Shown here piece after piece: positions 55,504 to 64,000 of a DNA stretch of 64,000 bases (its first letter is position 1; every line of letters starts with the position of its first letter). The notes beneath the pieces were generated by a model. The model was not told where the DNA came from. It worked only from the letters and a program-made list of their open reading frames with translations, and made no database searches. The stretch is from Pseudomonas putida (GTDB lineage Bacteria; Pseudomonadota; Gammaproteobacteria; Pseudomonadales; Pseudomonadaceae): NCBI RefSeq assembly GCF_002025705.1, contig NZ_CP018846.1, positions 310,001 to 374,000 of the forward strand, given 5' to 3'. A program made the translations under genes and the position numbers.

Positions 55504-56090
55504 GCCTGGGCCAAATCCGCAACTGGGTGTTCGACATGGACGGCACCCTGACCGTGGCGGTGCACGATTTCGCCGCCATCCGTGTGGCCCTGGACATCCC
55601 GGCCGAGCACGACATTCTCACCCACCTGGCGGCGCTGCCAGCGGCGGAAGCGGCAGCCAAGCATGCCTGGCTGCTGGAGCATGAGCGTGATCTGGCGATT
55701 GCCTCGAAAGCCGCCACCGGGGCAGTGGAGCTGGTGCGTGAGTTGGCCGGGCGCGGTTGCCGCCTGGGCATCCTGACCCGCAATGCGCGGGAGCTGGCAC
55801 ATGTGACGCTGGAGGCCATCGGCCTGGCCGACTGCTTCCAGGTCGAGCACATTCTCGGGCGTGATGAGGCTGAGCCCAAGCCCAGCCCGGATGGGCTGTT
55901 GAAGATTGCCAGTGCCTGGGGCGTGGCGCCCCGCGAGCTGGTGATGGTCGGGGACTACCGCTTTGACCTGGACTGTGGGCGGGCCGCTGGCGCGCGTACG
56001 GTGCTGGTGAATTTGCCAGACAACCCGTGGCCTGAGCTGGTGGATTGGCATGCTGCCGATTGCCGCGCTTTGAGGGTGCTTTTGGGCTGA
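55500..56090 (+). CDS. HAD-family hydrolase, subfamily IA
   Basis: The 196-residue phosphatase-like protein has motif I FDMDGTLT (nucleophile Asp12), motif II ILTRNARE (Thr), motif III Lys in AEPKPSPDG and motif IV VMVGDYRFDLDCG. It overlaps tesB by four bases. The substrate is unknown; phosphoglycolate-type or nucleotide phosphates are typical for the branch. Confidence 0.88.
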   Translation: MSLGQIRNWVFDMDGTLTVAVHDFAAIRVALDIPAEHDILTHLAALPAAEAAAKHAWLLEHERDLAIASKAATGAVELVRELAGRGCRLGILTRNARELAHVTLEAIGLADCFQVEHILGRDEAEPKPSPDGLLKIASAWGVAPRELVMVGDYRFDLDCGRAAGARTVLVNLPDNPWPELVDWHAADCRALRVLLG

Positions 56091-56109
56091 GCCTTCTGCT
56101 GCCTGTGCA

Positions 56110-56203
56110 GGCCCTTTCGCGGGCAAGCCCGCTCCCACAGCGACCCCACATGCTTCAGGCTTGTGGAGATCCTGTGGGAGCGGGCTTGCCCGCGAAGAGG
56201 CCG
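56110..56203. repeat. Inverted REP pair
   Basis: GGCCCTTTCGCGGGCAAGCC is mirrored by GGCTTGCCCGCGAAGAGGCC with GCTCCCACAG at the inner end. It lies between the HAD gene and the oxidoreductase gene on the same strand. Confidence 0.85.
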
Positions 56204-56251
56204 GAAATGGCTATGCTGAACCCCAGTCTTTCTCTGAATGGAGCCCCAGTC

Positions 56252-57262
56252 ATGACCAGCAAGGCCATCTATGTGCAACCCGGCGGCGGCTACGACAAGG
56301 TCGAAGTCGGCACCAGTGAAGCTCCCGCACCCAAGGCCGGTGAAATCACCGTGCGCCTGCACGCCAGCTCCCTCAATTATCACGACTTCGCCGTGGTCAG
56401 CGGCATGTGGGGCCCGAGCGAGCGGCGTATCCCCATGGCCGACGGTGCCGGTGAAGTGGTCGCGGTCGGTGCGGGCGTCAGCGAGTTCAAGGTTGGCGAA
56501 AACGTCGTCAGCACCTTCTTCCCCGATTGGCTCGACGGCCAGGCCAATGTCGAAGGCTTTGCCCGGGTGCCCGGCGATGGCCTCGACGGCTACGCCCGCG
56601 AACAGGTGACTGCTCCGGCTACCTCCTTCACCCTGGCTCCCCAAGGCTTCAGCCACGCCGAGGCAGCCACCCTGACCACGGCGGGCCTCACCGCTTGGCG
56701 TGCGTTGATGAGTGATGACCACCTCAAGCCCGGCGACACGGTGCTGGTGCAGGGCACCGGCGGCGTGTCGATCTTCGCCCTGCAGTTCGCCAAGCTGGCG
56801 GGGGCCACGGTGATCGCCACGTCGTCCAGCGACGCCAAGCTCGAACGCCTGAAAGCGCTCGGCGCCGACCACCTGATCAACTACAAGAGCACCCCGGCCT
56901 GGGGCGACAAGGCGCGTGAGCTTACCGGCAATCGCGGCGTCGATCATGTGATCGAAGTGGGTGGCCCGGCGACCCTGGAGCAGTCGATGATCGCCGCGCG
57001 CATCGGCGGGCATGTGTCGCTGATCGGCATTCTCACCGGCGTGGCCGGGCAGCTGCCGCTGGTGCAGGCACTGGTGCGGCAGATCCGTCTGCAAGGCGTG
57101 CTGGTGGGCAGCCGTGCGCAGCAGCAGGCGATGGTGCGGGCGATCGATGCCAATGGCTTGCGGCCTGTGGTGGACAAGCATTTCGAGCTGGAGCAGATCG
57201 TCGATGCGTTCCGCTATCAGGAGAGCAACCGGCATTTCGGCAAGATCTGCCTGACCTGGTAA
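56252..57262 (+). CDS. Medium-chain dehydrogenase/quinone-oxidoreductase-like protein
   Basis: The 336-residue protein is of the zinc-type alcohol dehydrogenase fold: an N-terminal GroES-like domain (SLNYHDFAVVSGMWG, IPMADGAGEVVAVG) and a Rossmann domain with TVLVQGTGGVSIFALQFAKL. The catalytic zinc cysteines and histidine are not evident, so it is likely a zinc-free MDR enzyme using NADPH on an enone or quinone. ATG at 56252 gives a normal family start. Function specific to this organism unknown. Confidence 0.85.
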   Translation: MTSKAIYVQPGGGYDKVEVGTSEAPAPKAGEITVRLHASSLNYHDFAVVSGMWGPSERRIPMADGAGEVVAVGAGVSEFKVGENVVSTFFPDWLDGQANVEGFARVPGDGLDGYAREQVTAPATSFTLAPQGFSHAEAATLTTAGLTAWRALMSDDHLKPGDTVLVQGTGGVSIFALQFAKLAGATVIATSSSDAKLERLKALGADHLINYKSTPAWGDKARELTGNRGVDHVIEVGGPATLEQSMIAARIGGHVSLIGILTGVAGQLPLVQALVRQIRLQGVLVGSRAQQQAMVRAIDANGLRPVVDKHFELEQIVDAFRYQESNRHFGKICLTW

Positions 57263-57270
57263 CCCGCCCT

Positions 57271-57330
57271 TGTGGGAGCGCCCTTGCCGGGGCGCCGGAC
57301 CGGTCGGAAAGGGCCGCGACGCGGCCCCGG
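57271..57330. repeat. Half of a GCGCCGGACCGGTCGG-type repeat
   Basis: TGTGGGAGCG is followed by the GCGCCGGACCGGTCGG core and a GGGCCGCG-CGCGGCCC palindrome. It is one arm of the structure seen complete at 16066-16196. Confidence 0.75.
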
Positions 57331-57374
57331 GGATTCAGCGGTGATGCACAAATCGTCGGGGCTACTGCGATCTC

Positions 57375-57492
57375 TTGTAGGAGCGGCCTTGTGTCGCGAA
57401 AGGGCTGCGAAGCAGCCCAGGCAATCTCTGCTTCACGCTGACAACCTGGGGCTGCTTCGCAGCCCTATCGCGACACAAGGCCGCTCCTACAA
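57375..57492. repeat. Inverted REP pair overlapping the kinase 3' end
   Basis: TTGTAGGAGCGGCCTTGTGTCG is mirrored by CGACACAAGGCCGCTCCTAC, with internal GGGCTGC-GCAGCCC palindromes. The right arm contains the stop codon of the sensor kinase at 57487-57489. Confidence 0.85.
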
Positions 57493-58854
57493 CGGTCTCG
57501 GAAGGTCGAGGGTTACGAGCAACCCGCCACCGATCCTCGGCCCCAGTCTCAGGCTGCCACCATGGGCACTGGCAATGCTGGCAGCAATGCTCAACCCCAA
57601 CCCATGGCCACCACCACTGCGTGAAGGGTCGGCCTGGTAGAACGGCTCCAGCACCCGCTGCAGGTGCTCCGCCTCGACCCCCGGCCCGCGGTCGCCGATC
57701 TGGATGCGCAGCCGGTCCGGCGTATCCCGCACTTCGATATCCACCGGCCCCGGCGCATGTTGGCGGGCGTTGTCCAGCACGTTCTGCAGGCAGCGGCGCA
57801 GGCCACTGGGGTGGGCGCGGTAGGGCAGGGCATGGCCACTGACGCGGACCTCACAGCCGAGGTCTTCGAAGTCGGCTTGCAGGCCCATCAGCAGCGCGTC
57901 GATGTCCACCGGCTCGCGGGCTTCTTCCAGCTCGCCACTGCGCAGGAAGTCGAGGCTGGCCGACACCATGTCTTCCATATGTTGCAGGTCGCCACGAAAA
58001 CGCTGGCGCAGGTTTTCCTCTGGCAGCAGCTCGGTACGCAGGCGCAGGCGAGTGATCGGCGTGCGCAGGTCGTGGGAGACGGCGGCGAAGAAGCGCGTGC
58101 GCTCGGCGATGCTGTCGATCAGCTGGCGTTGCATGGCATTGAACGCCTGGGCTGCCTGGCGTACTTCCTGCGGGCCGTCCAGGCTCAGCGGCGGCCGGTG
58201 GATATCCTGCCCCAGCGCCTCGGCCGCCGCCGCCATCTGCTTGAGCGGGCGCAAGGCCAGGCGCACGGCGAGCAGCGCGATCAGCACCACGGCGATGCTG
58301 CGCAACAGGTAGATGCGGAAGATGAAGTCGAACACCAGCGAGCCGATCGATGCATTGCGCCAGCCCTGGTCTTCGGTGGCTTGCAGGTACAGCGGGCGGC
58401 CATCGGGCAAGGTCAGTTCGACCACGGCGCGCACGCTCGCCGGCGCGCCACGCAGCAGCATCGCTGCACCGCCTGGGCGGCCTTCGCCGTTGACGATATC
58501 AAGCTGAAGCAGGCGTATCGGGGCAGGCCCGTCCGTACGTGCCGCCAGCAGTTCCTGCAGTAGCCGTGCATGCGCAGGTTCCACGGGTTTGCCTGGGGGC
58601 GGTGACGCTGGCAGGCGATGCCAACGAGAGGACTCCATGCCGTCAAGCAAGGCCGGCAATTGCGCCGGCTGGTCGTGGGCCACGCGCAGCAGGTCGGCCA
58701 TGCGCCCGGCCAACAGGCGCAGGGGAATTTCCAGCACCTGGGTCTGGCGTACTTCGTACCAGATGCTGCTGGTCAGCAACTGCGAGGCCAGCACACCACC
58801 CACCAGGATCAGCACCATGCGCCCCTGCAGCGAGCGCGGCCACCAGCGGGTCAT
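57487..58854 (-). CDS. Sensor histidine kinase (OmpR-class two-component system)
   Basis: The 455-residue membrane kinase has two membrane segments (about residues 11-31 and 171-198) around a periplasmic sensor domain, a HAMP domain (about 200-255), an H-box AVSHDLRTPITRLRLRTELL near residue 265 and an ATPase domain with NVLDNARQHAPG, GDRGPGV and GHGLGLSI. Its sensed signal is unknown. It overlaps the response regulator gene by four bases. The stop codon and final residues RPL lie inside a REP arm. Confidence 0.92.
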   Translation of the reverse strand: MTRWWPRSLQGRMVLILVGGVLASQLLTSSIWYEVRQTQVLEIPLRLLAGRMADLLRVAHDQPAQLPALLDGMESSRWHRLPASPPPGKPVEPAHARLLQELLAARTDGPAPIRLLQLDIVNGEGRPGGAAMLLRGAPASVRAVVELTLPDGRPLYLQATEDQGWRNASIGSLVFDFIFRIYLLRSIAVVLIALLAVRLALRPLKQMAAAAEALGQDIHRPPLSLDGPQEVRQAAQAFNAMQRQLIDSIAERTRFFAAVSHDLRTPITRLRLRTELLPEENLRQRFRGDLQHMEDMVSASLDFLRSGELEEAREPVDIDALLMGLQADFEDLGCEVRVSGHALPYRAHPSGLRRCLQNVLDNARQHAPGPVDIEVRDTPDRLRIQIGDRGPGVEAEHLQRVLEPFYQADPSRSGGGHGLGLSIAASIASAHGGSLRLGPRIGGGLLVTLDLPRPL

Positions 58855-59573
58855 TCGCTGAGCACTGCGTCGACGGTGAGCATGTAGCCCTCGTTGCGCA
58901 CGGTGCGGATCAAGGTCGGGTTGCGCGGGTCGTCACCCAGGTGCTGGCGCACGCGGCTGACGCACACGTCGATGCTGCGATCGAACGGCTCGCGCTCACG
59001 GTCGAACACGTGGTTGAGCAGGAAGTCGCGGCTCAGCGCGCGGTTGGGGTGCTGCAGCAGCAGGCGCAGCAGGCGGTAGTCGGAATTGCCCAGGCTGATC
59101 ACCAGGCCCGCGGGCGAGCGCAACTGGCGCGTGGCGGTGTCCAGGCTCCAGCCGGCGAAGCGCAACCGGCCGGCTTCGTCGAGCCGGGCACGCTCGGGGA
59201 AGCTCTGGGTGCGGCGCAGCACCACCTTGATCCGCGCCAGCAGCTCACGTGGGTCGAATGGCTTGCCGAGGTAATCGTCGGCGCCCATCTCCAGGCCGAC
59301 GATGCGGTCCACCAGGGTGCCGCGGGCGGTCAGCATGATCACCGGGATGTTGCTGCGCACGCGCAGCTCGCGGCACAGGCTCAGGCCGTCCTCGCCGGGC
59401 AGCATCAAGTCGAGCACCACCAGGTCGACCCGGTGTTCTTCCAGGCGCTTGCGCATCTCGCGACCCTCGGCCGCCACCGAGGTGCGGTAGCCGGCTTCAT
59501 CCAGGTAGGTGGAGAGCAACTGACGGATCTCGGGGTCGTCGTCGACGATGAGGATGTGGTCGGGTTTGGTCAT
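58851..59573 (-). CDS. OmpR/PhoB-family response regulator
   Basis: The 240-residue regulator has a receiver domain with the acid pocket VDDDPE, phosphorylation Asp55 in VVLDLMLPG, Thr in MLTARG and Lys in LGKPFDPREL. The winged-helix output domain has the LLLQHPNRALSRDFLLNHVFDRE region. It is cotranscribed with the kinase and divergent from the TonB-dependent receptor, so it might control the iron-uptake genes, which is inference only. Confidence 0.94.
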   Translation of the reverse strand: MTKPDHILIVDDDPEIRQLLSTYLDEAGYRTSVAAEGREMRKRLEEHRVDLVVLDLMLPGEDGLSLCRELRVRSNIPVIMLTARGTLVDRIVGLEMGADDYLGKPFDPRELLARIKVVLRRTQSFPERARLDEAGRLRFAGWSLDTATRQLRSPAGLVISLGNSDYRLLRLLLQHPNRALSRDFLLNHVFDREREPFDRSIDVCVSRVRQHLGDDPRNPTLIRTVRNEGYMLTVDAVLSE

Positions 59574-59734
59574 GCAAGGGCTCGTACGGGGGGCTCATGG
59601 CGCGTGAATGGAGGGCACCTTACACCGCGTCTGCTGGCGCGAATGTAACGGAATGTGTTGCAGGGCCGACGGCCTGCACGGCAATACATTTGCGGACACA
59701 AGCGGGCTGCTGGCCATCATTAGAATTCCGCAAC

Positions 59735-59753
59735 ACAAATGAGACTGATTTTC
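59735..59753. promoter_or_regulatory. Putative Fur box upstream of the siderophore receptor
   Basis: ACAAATGAGACTGATTTTC at this site matches 12 of 19 positions of the GATAATGATAATCATTATC Fur consensus. It is 15 bases before the receptor start codon, inside the leader, and would repress the gene when iron is plentiful. Confidence 0.5.
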
Positions 59754-59767
59754 TTTAAGGAATTCAC

Positions 59768-62101
59768 ATGCCCCTCGCGTCCCTTCAGCGGCTGCCTGCG
59801 ACCCTCGCGCCGGCCTTCGGCCTGGTGATCGGTGCCTGCGCAGCTTCTGCTTTTGCCGACAACCAGGCCCTCGACCTGCCCGCGACCCAGGTGAACGGTA
59901 AACAGGACCGCTACAAGGTCGACAGCGTGACCTCGAGCAAGATCACCACGCCGCTGCTGGACGCACCACAGAGCATCAGTGTAGTGCCACGCGCCGTGCT
60001 CGATGAGCAGAACGCCCAGAGCCTGCAGGACGTGCTGCGCAATGTGCCGGGCATCACGTTCATGTCTGGCGAGGGCAACCTGGGCTGGGGCGACCTGTTC
60101 TCCATCCGTGGCTTCGCCGCCGAGCAGAGCATGACCGTCGACGGTGTGCGCGACGCCGGCATGGCCAGCCGCAACGACACCTTCAACCTGGAACAGGCCG
60201 AGGTATACAAGGGCACGGGCTCGGTGGAGTCGGGCGTGTCCGCCGTCGGCGGCAGCGTCAACCTGGTCAGCAAGCGTGCGCACCTGGGCGATGCCGGCAA
60301 GCTCTCGGCCGGTATCGGCACCGACAACTACAAGCGCCTGACCGCCGACATCAACCGCCAGCTCAACGACACCACCGCCGTGCGCATCAACCTGATGAAG
60401 CACTACAACGCCGTGGCCGAGCGCGACGAGGTGGACTACGACCGCTGGGGCTTCGCCACGTCGTTCGGCTTTGGCCTGGGCACCGACACCCGGCTGTGGC
60501 TCGACGCCTTCTACCAGAAAGACAAGAACACCCCCGACGGTGGCGTGCCGATCCAGCGCGGCACCAACGGCAAGCGCATGCCCGGGGTGTCCCGCGACGC
60601 CTGGTATGGCGATTCCAGCCTTTACACCCAGCGCAGCGAAACCCGCTCGCTGACCGGCCTGTTCGAGCACGACTTCAGCGACGACCTGACCCTGCGCAAC
60701 CAGCTGCGCTGGCAGCAGACTGACAACTGGGCGGTGCTGTCGCCGGCGCGCTTCATCGCGGCCGACGCCGATGGCAACAAGACCTGCACCGGCACCCGCT
60801 GCGCCAGCCTGGGCTATGTCGGCGTCGGCGGGCTGAGCTCGATCAACGGCATCAACGCCTACACCGACTACGCCAACAGCAGCAGCGGTTACGGCTACCT
60901 GCGCGGCAGTGATTTCGGCCAGTCCAAGCGCTACGAGATCATCGACAACCAGACCGACCTGCGTTTCAACCTCGACACCGGTGGCATCCACCACGAGGCG
61001 GTGACCGGCATCGAGCTGTACCGCGAGACCTATGGCGGCTTGCACAAGACCCTGGACGTGCCGGCCGGCGACATGTTCTTCGACCTGTCCGACCCGTCGC
61101 ACCATTTCGCTTCCACCAGCACCGACAAGGGCTACGGCGACCCGCGCAGCGTGGTCAAGGATGCCGCGCTGTACGTGTCCGACACCATGACCCTGAGCCC
61201 GCAATGGCAACTGCTTACGGCCCTGCGCTACGACCACTGGCAGGTCGACACCGATCGTTCGACTGGCAGCAGCAGTACCCGTGACGATGCCTTTGGCGGC
61301 CGCCTCGGCCTGGTCTACAAGCCGCTGCCCAATGGCAGCATCTACGTGTCCTACAGCCAGGCGGCGCAACCGTCGGCAGTGGGCGCCAGCACCAACAACC
61401 AGATCTACGGCGCGGCCAGCACCGAAGACTACAAACCGGCGGTGTCAAAAACCTACGAGCTGGGCACCAAGTGGGAGCTGTTCGACGAGCGCGTGAACCT
61501 CACCGCCGCGCTGTTCCGCACCGAGCTGGAAGACAGCTGGGAATACACCGAAGGCGAAAGCGCGCCGGTGCGTTCATTGCCGGCCAAGCGGGTGGACGGC
61601 ATCGAACTGGGCCTGCAGGGCCAGCTTACCGAGCGTTGGTCGGCCTACGCCGGTTTCGCGGCAATGAAGAGCCGCCAGACCAAGGGCGACAACAAGGGCG
61701 AGGAGGCCAAGAACGTTCCCGACCTGACCGCCAACCTGTGGACCACCTACGACCTCACCGACCAGCTCAGCGTCAGTTACGGCGCCGACTATGTGGGCCG
61801 ACGCCGCTACAGCGACAACAAATACGTCGGTGGCCTGAACAACAACAGCAGCTATGCCAACGGCTCGGCCGGGGTCTACACGATCTACACCCGTGACCAC
61901 GAAAAGGCGCCGTCTTACTGGCTGCACAGCCTGGCCGCGCGCTACAAGGTCGACAGCCAGACCACGGTCAACCTCAACGTTTCCAACCTGTTCAACAAGT
62001 TCTACTACAGCCGTGTCGGCGCATCCCTCGATGGCTTCCAGCTGTACGGCATTCCGGGGGCCGGGCGCACCCTGACCGCCAGCGTGGACTACAGCTTCTG
62101 A
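59768..62101 (+). CDS. TonB-dependent catecholate siderophore receptor (PiuA/Fiu type)
   Basis: The 777-residue outer-membrane barrel has a signal peptide ending ASAFA before DNQ. A plug domain follows ([53 protein letters not shown]), then a 22-strand barrel ending in the C-terminal phenylalanine of [10 protein letters not shown]. It takes up Fe(III)-siderophores with TonB-ExbBD. Similarity to Fiu/PiuA is supported by the PiuC-type hydroxylase gene directly downstream, which shares a base with its stop. AAGG precedes the ATG. Confidence 0.93.
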   Translation: MPLASLQRLPATLAPAFGLVIGACAASAFADNQALDLPATQVNGKQDRYKVDSVTSSKITTPLLDAPQSISVVPRAVLDEQNAQSLQDVLRNVPGITFMSGEGNLGWGDLFSIRGFAAEQSMTVDGVRDAGMASRNDTFNLEQAEVYKGTGSVESGVSAVGGSVNLVSKRAHLGDAGKLSAGIGTDNYKRLTADINRQLNDTTAVRINLMKHYNAVAERDEVDYDRWGFATSFGFGLGTDTRLWLDAFYQKDKNTPDGGVPIQRGTNGKRMPGVSRDAWYGDSSLYTQRSETRSLTGLFEHDFSDDLTLRNQLRWQQTDNWAVLSPARFIAADADGNKTCTGTRCASLGYVGVGGLSSINGINAYTDYANSSSGYGYLRGSDFGQSKRYEIIDNQTDLRFNLDTGGIHHEAVTGIELYRETYGGLHKTLDVPAGDMFFDLSDPSHHFASTSTDKGYGDPRSVVKDAALYVSDTMTLSPQWQLLTALRYDHWQVDTDRSTGSSSTRDDAFGGRLGLVYKPLPNGSIYVSYSQAAQPSAVGASTNNQIYGAASTEDYKPAVSKTYELGTKWELFDERVNLTAALFRTELEDSWEYTEGESAPVRSLPAKRVDGIELGLQGQLTERWSAYAGFAAMKSRQTKGDNKGEEAKNVPDLTANLWTTYDLTDQLSVSYGADYVGRRRYSDNKYVGGLNNNSSYANGSAGVYTIYTRDHEKAPSYWLHSLAARYKVDSQTTVNLNVSNLFNKFYYSRVGASLDGFQLYGIPGAGRTLTASVDYSF

Positions 62102-62780
62102 TGCTGGTGGAAATCGACCGGCTGTTCAGTGCCGATGAACTGGATGCCCTGCGCCGGCAATTGCTGGCGCAACCCTGGGTCGACGGCAAGGCCACTGCCG
62201 GCGTGCAGTCGGCCCAGGCCAAGCACAATCGCCAGCTGGACGAGGACGACCCGGTCGCCCGCCAGCTCGGCGGGCTGATCTTGCAGCGGCTGTCGGACAA
62301 CCCGCTGTTCATGTCTGCCGCCTTGCCCAAGCGCATTTACCCGCCGCTGTTCAACCGCTATGGCGAGGGCGAGGGTTTTGGCTTTCACATCGACAACGCC
62401 ATCCGCGGCATCAAGGGCGTGCGCGAACGGGTGCGCACCGACCTGTCGGCGACCTTGTTCCTCACCGAGCCCGACAGCTACGACGGTGCGAGCTGGTGAT
62501 CCGCGACACCTTTGGCGAGCGCCAGGTCAAGCTGCCGGCTGGCCACCTGGTGCTGTATCCGGGCAGCAGCTTGCACCGGGTGCAGCCAGTGACCCGTGGC
62601 GAGCGCCTGGCCGCGTTCTTCTGGGTCGAGAGCCTGGTACGCGAAGACAGCCAGCGCAGCCTGTTGCTGGACATGGACGTGGCCATTCAGCGCCTCACCG
62701 CCCAAGGGGCCGACACGGGTTCGTTGCTCGAGTTGACCGGGGTCTATCACAACCTGCTCCGTCGCTGGGGCGATACCTGA
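62101..62780 (+). pseudogene. piuC: PiuC-type Fe(II)/2-oxoglutarate hydroxylase, frameshifted
   Basis: PiuC is a PKHD-type dioxygenase of about 226 residues found beside Fiu/PiuA. The first frame (62101-62499, 132 residues) ends in [11 protein letters not shown]-stop, and the second (62496-62780) continues with [22 protein letters not shown]. Restoring one G at 62487 would read [17 protein letters not shown], as in intact homologues. Iron ligands are present on both sides: H-x-D in GFHIDN and the distal His in [11 protein letters not shown]. The shift could be real or an assembly error; the rest of the gene shows no other decay. Confidence 0.88.
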
Positions 62781-62796
62781 CCATGGGAATCTTGCA

Positions 62797-63909
62797 ATGA
62801 ATCGTCAACGATCCTGGCGGCGTCTGCTGCCTTTGCTGCTGGTGCTCGGCGCCTGTTTGGGCATCGCCTGCAACGCCAGCGCCGTGGAAGTGACCGACGT
62901 GCTCGGGCGCAAGGTCGAAGTCGACCACGCGCCGCAGCGCATTGTGCTGGGCGAAGGGCGGCTGTTCTTCGCCTTGGCGCTGCTCGACCGCGACAACCCG
63001 TTCCAGCGGGTGGTCGGCTGGCAGAACGACATGCGCCTGCTCGACCCTCACACCTACGAGGTCTACGCCAAGCTGTACCCGCAGATGGCCAAGCTGCCAT
63101 TGATCGGCCAGGCCTCCGAGCAGAGCGTCAGTGCCGAGCAGATTCTCGCGCTCAAGCCGGACCTGGCGATCTTTAGCATCGCTGGCGAAGGCCCGACCCA
63201 GCACAGCCCGGTGGCCGACTTGCTGGAGAAAGCCGGCGTACCGGTACTGTTCATCGACTTCCGCGTGTACCCGATCCGTAACACGCGGGTCAGCATGCAG
63301 GCGCTGGGCACCTTGCTTGGGCGTGAACAGCAGGCGCAGGAATACCTGAGCCTGTACGATCGCCACCTCAAGCACATCACCGACAGCGTGGCGGCGCTCA
63401 AGGCCAGCGAGCGGCCGAAGGTGTTTCTCGAACTGCTGGCGGGTGTATGGCAGGCGCCGGGGCACACCACTGGCAAGAGCGGCCTGGGCAGCGTGGTCGA
63501 GGCGGTCGGCGGGCACAACATCGGTGCCGACGTAGTGCCGGGCGCGCTGGGCGACGTCAGTGTCGAATACGTGTTGCAGGCCGACCCTGACGTGTACATC
63601 GCCACCGGCAACCGTGCACCGGGCGTTTTGCTGGGCGCGGGTGTTTCCACCGAGGCTGCACGCCAGAGCCTGGCGAAGATCACCGCCCGCCCCGAGTTCG
63701 CACCGCTGCGGCCGATCCAGGCCGGGCAGGCCCATGGCCTGTGGCATGACTTCTACAACTCGCCATTCAACATCCTCGCGGTCGAAGCCATGGCCCGCTG
63801 GGTGCATCCCGAGCGCTTCCAGGATGTCGACCCGCAGGCCACCATGGGCGAAATCAACCGGCTGCTGAAGGTAGGCCTGGACGGCCAGTACTGGGTCGAC
63901 GCCAAGTGA
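62797..63909 (+). CDS. ABC-type iron-siderophore/haem substrate-binding protein
   Basis: The 370-residue protein has a signal peptide ending NASA before VEVTDVLGRKVEV, and the type III periplasmic-binding fold (ILALKPDLAIFS, PVLFIDFRVYP). It captures a ferric chelate or tetrapyrrole in the periplasm and passes it to the downstream permease. No lipobox follows the signal, so it is a soluble protein. It overlaps the permease start by four bases. Confidence 0.9.
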   Translation: MNRQRSWRRLLPLLLVLGACLGIACNASAVEVTDVLGRKVEVDHAPQRIVLGEGRLFFALALLDRDNPFQRVVGWQNDMRLLDPHTYEVYAKLYPQMAKLPLIGQASEQSVSAEQILALKPDLAIFSIAGEGPTQHSPVADLLEKAGVPVLFIDFRVYPIRNTRVSMQALGTLLGREQQAQEYLSLYDRHLKHITDSVAALKASERPKVFLELLAGVWQAPGHTTGKSGLGSVVEAVGGHNIGADVVPGALGDVSVEYVLQADPDVYIATGNRAPGVLLGAGVSTEAARQSLAKITARPEFAPLRPIQAGQAHGLWHDFYNSPFNILAVEAMARWVHPERFQDVDPQATMGEINRLLKVGLDGQYWVDAK

Positions 63910-64000
63910 CCGCGCTGGCTCAGCAGGGCGCGGCACTCGCGGCCTGGCATTACCGCCGCCTGCTGTGGCGGCGAGCAGCGCTGGTGTTGGCGCTGGCGCT
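63906..64000 (+). CDS. FecCD-type ABC permease, 3'-truncated by window edge
   Basis: GTG at 63906 overlaps the binding-protein stop (GTGA). The visible 31 codons read VTALAQQGAALAAWHYRRLLWRR and then a hydrophobic start (AALVLALA). A short cytoplasmic N-terminus before the first membrane segment fits a FecCD permease. Identity rests on context since only the first residues are in view. Confidence 0.65.
   Translation, partial: MTALAQQGAALAAWHYRRLLWRRAALVLALA

Overview
The window is chromosomal DNA of a fluorescent Pseudomonas, most likely the P. putida group. This rests on the high GC, the codon use, many palindromic REP-type intergenic repeats, and a gene order that I recall as conserved in Pseudomonas: proA-nadD-rsfS-rlmH-mrdA-rodA-mltB-rlpA-dacA-ybeD-lipB-lipA, holA-lptE-leuS, lnt-ybeX-ybeY-ybeZ, and hemL-thiE-thiD beside a LadS-like sensor. 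No rRNA, tRNA, prophage, insertion sequence or CRISPR array was seen.

Layout. Positions 1-3.4 kb hold the end of an LrgB-type membrane protein, a Lon-substrate-domain protein, a DedA-PAP2 fusion and a DNA glycosylase. From 3.6 to 16.1 kb runs a long plus-strand block for proline and NAD synthesis, ribosome maturation, cell elongation (PBP2, RodA, MltB, RlpA, PBP5) and lipoate synthesis, ending in an LD-carboxypeptidase. From 16.2 to 31.7 kb the genes are mostly on the minus strand: a second lytic transglycosylase, an unlisted arfA gene at 17581-17745, holA-lptE-leuS, the lnt/ybeX/ybeY/ybeZ cluster, and hemL-thiE-thiD. From 32 to 38 kb lie a LadS-like kinase without receiver domain, an AidB-like acyl-CoA dehydrogenase, AMP nucleosidase and RluE. 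From 38 to 57 kb is a mosaic of single genes (Lrp regulator, CDF transporter, HrpB, RhlE, exporters, HDAC-like hydrolase, TesB and others) that includes two small paralogous proteins of unknown function. From 57.5 to 64 kb is a two-component system divergent from an iron-uptake cluster: a TonB receptor with a Fur-like box, a frameshifted PiuC-type hydroxylase, a periplasmic binding protein and the start of a permease.

How the genes work together. The central block joins envelope growth (PBP2-RodA synthase, MltB/RlpA/LdcA/PBP5 remodelling) to lipoprotein and LPS assembly (Lnt, LptE). Ribosome quality functions are spread nearby (RsfS, RlmH, YbeY, RluE, ArfA).

Main points for a second look: (1) arfA carries a 14-bp stem hairpin followed by U residues inside its own reading frame, the layout known to give non-stop mRNA; (2) two uncharacterised paralogues, at 43989-44522 and 48544-49086, the second flanked by a decayed duplicate of the 3' end of the neighbouring exporter gene; (3) a single-base deletion in piuC; (4) a cluster of four perfect DnaA-box 9-mers at 51.5-52.15 kb; (5) a terminator-ended, apparently non-coding stretch at 38.8-39.1 kb; (6) miaB is absent from the position it has in P. 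aeruginosa.
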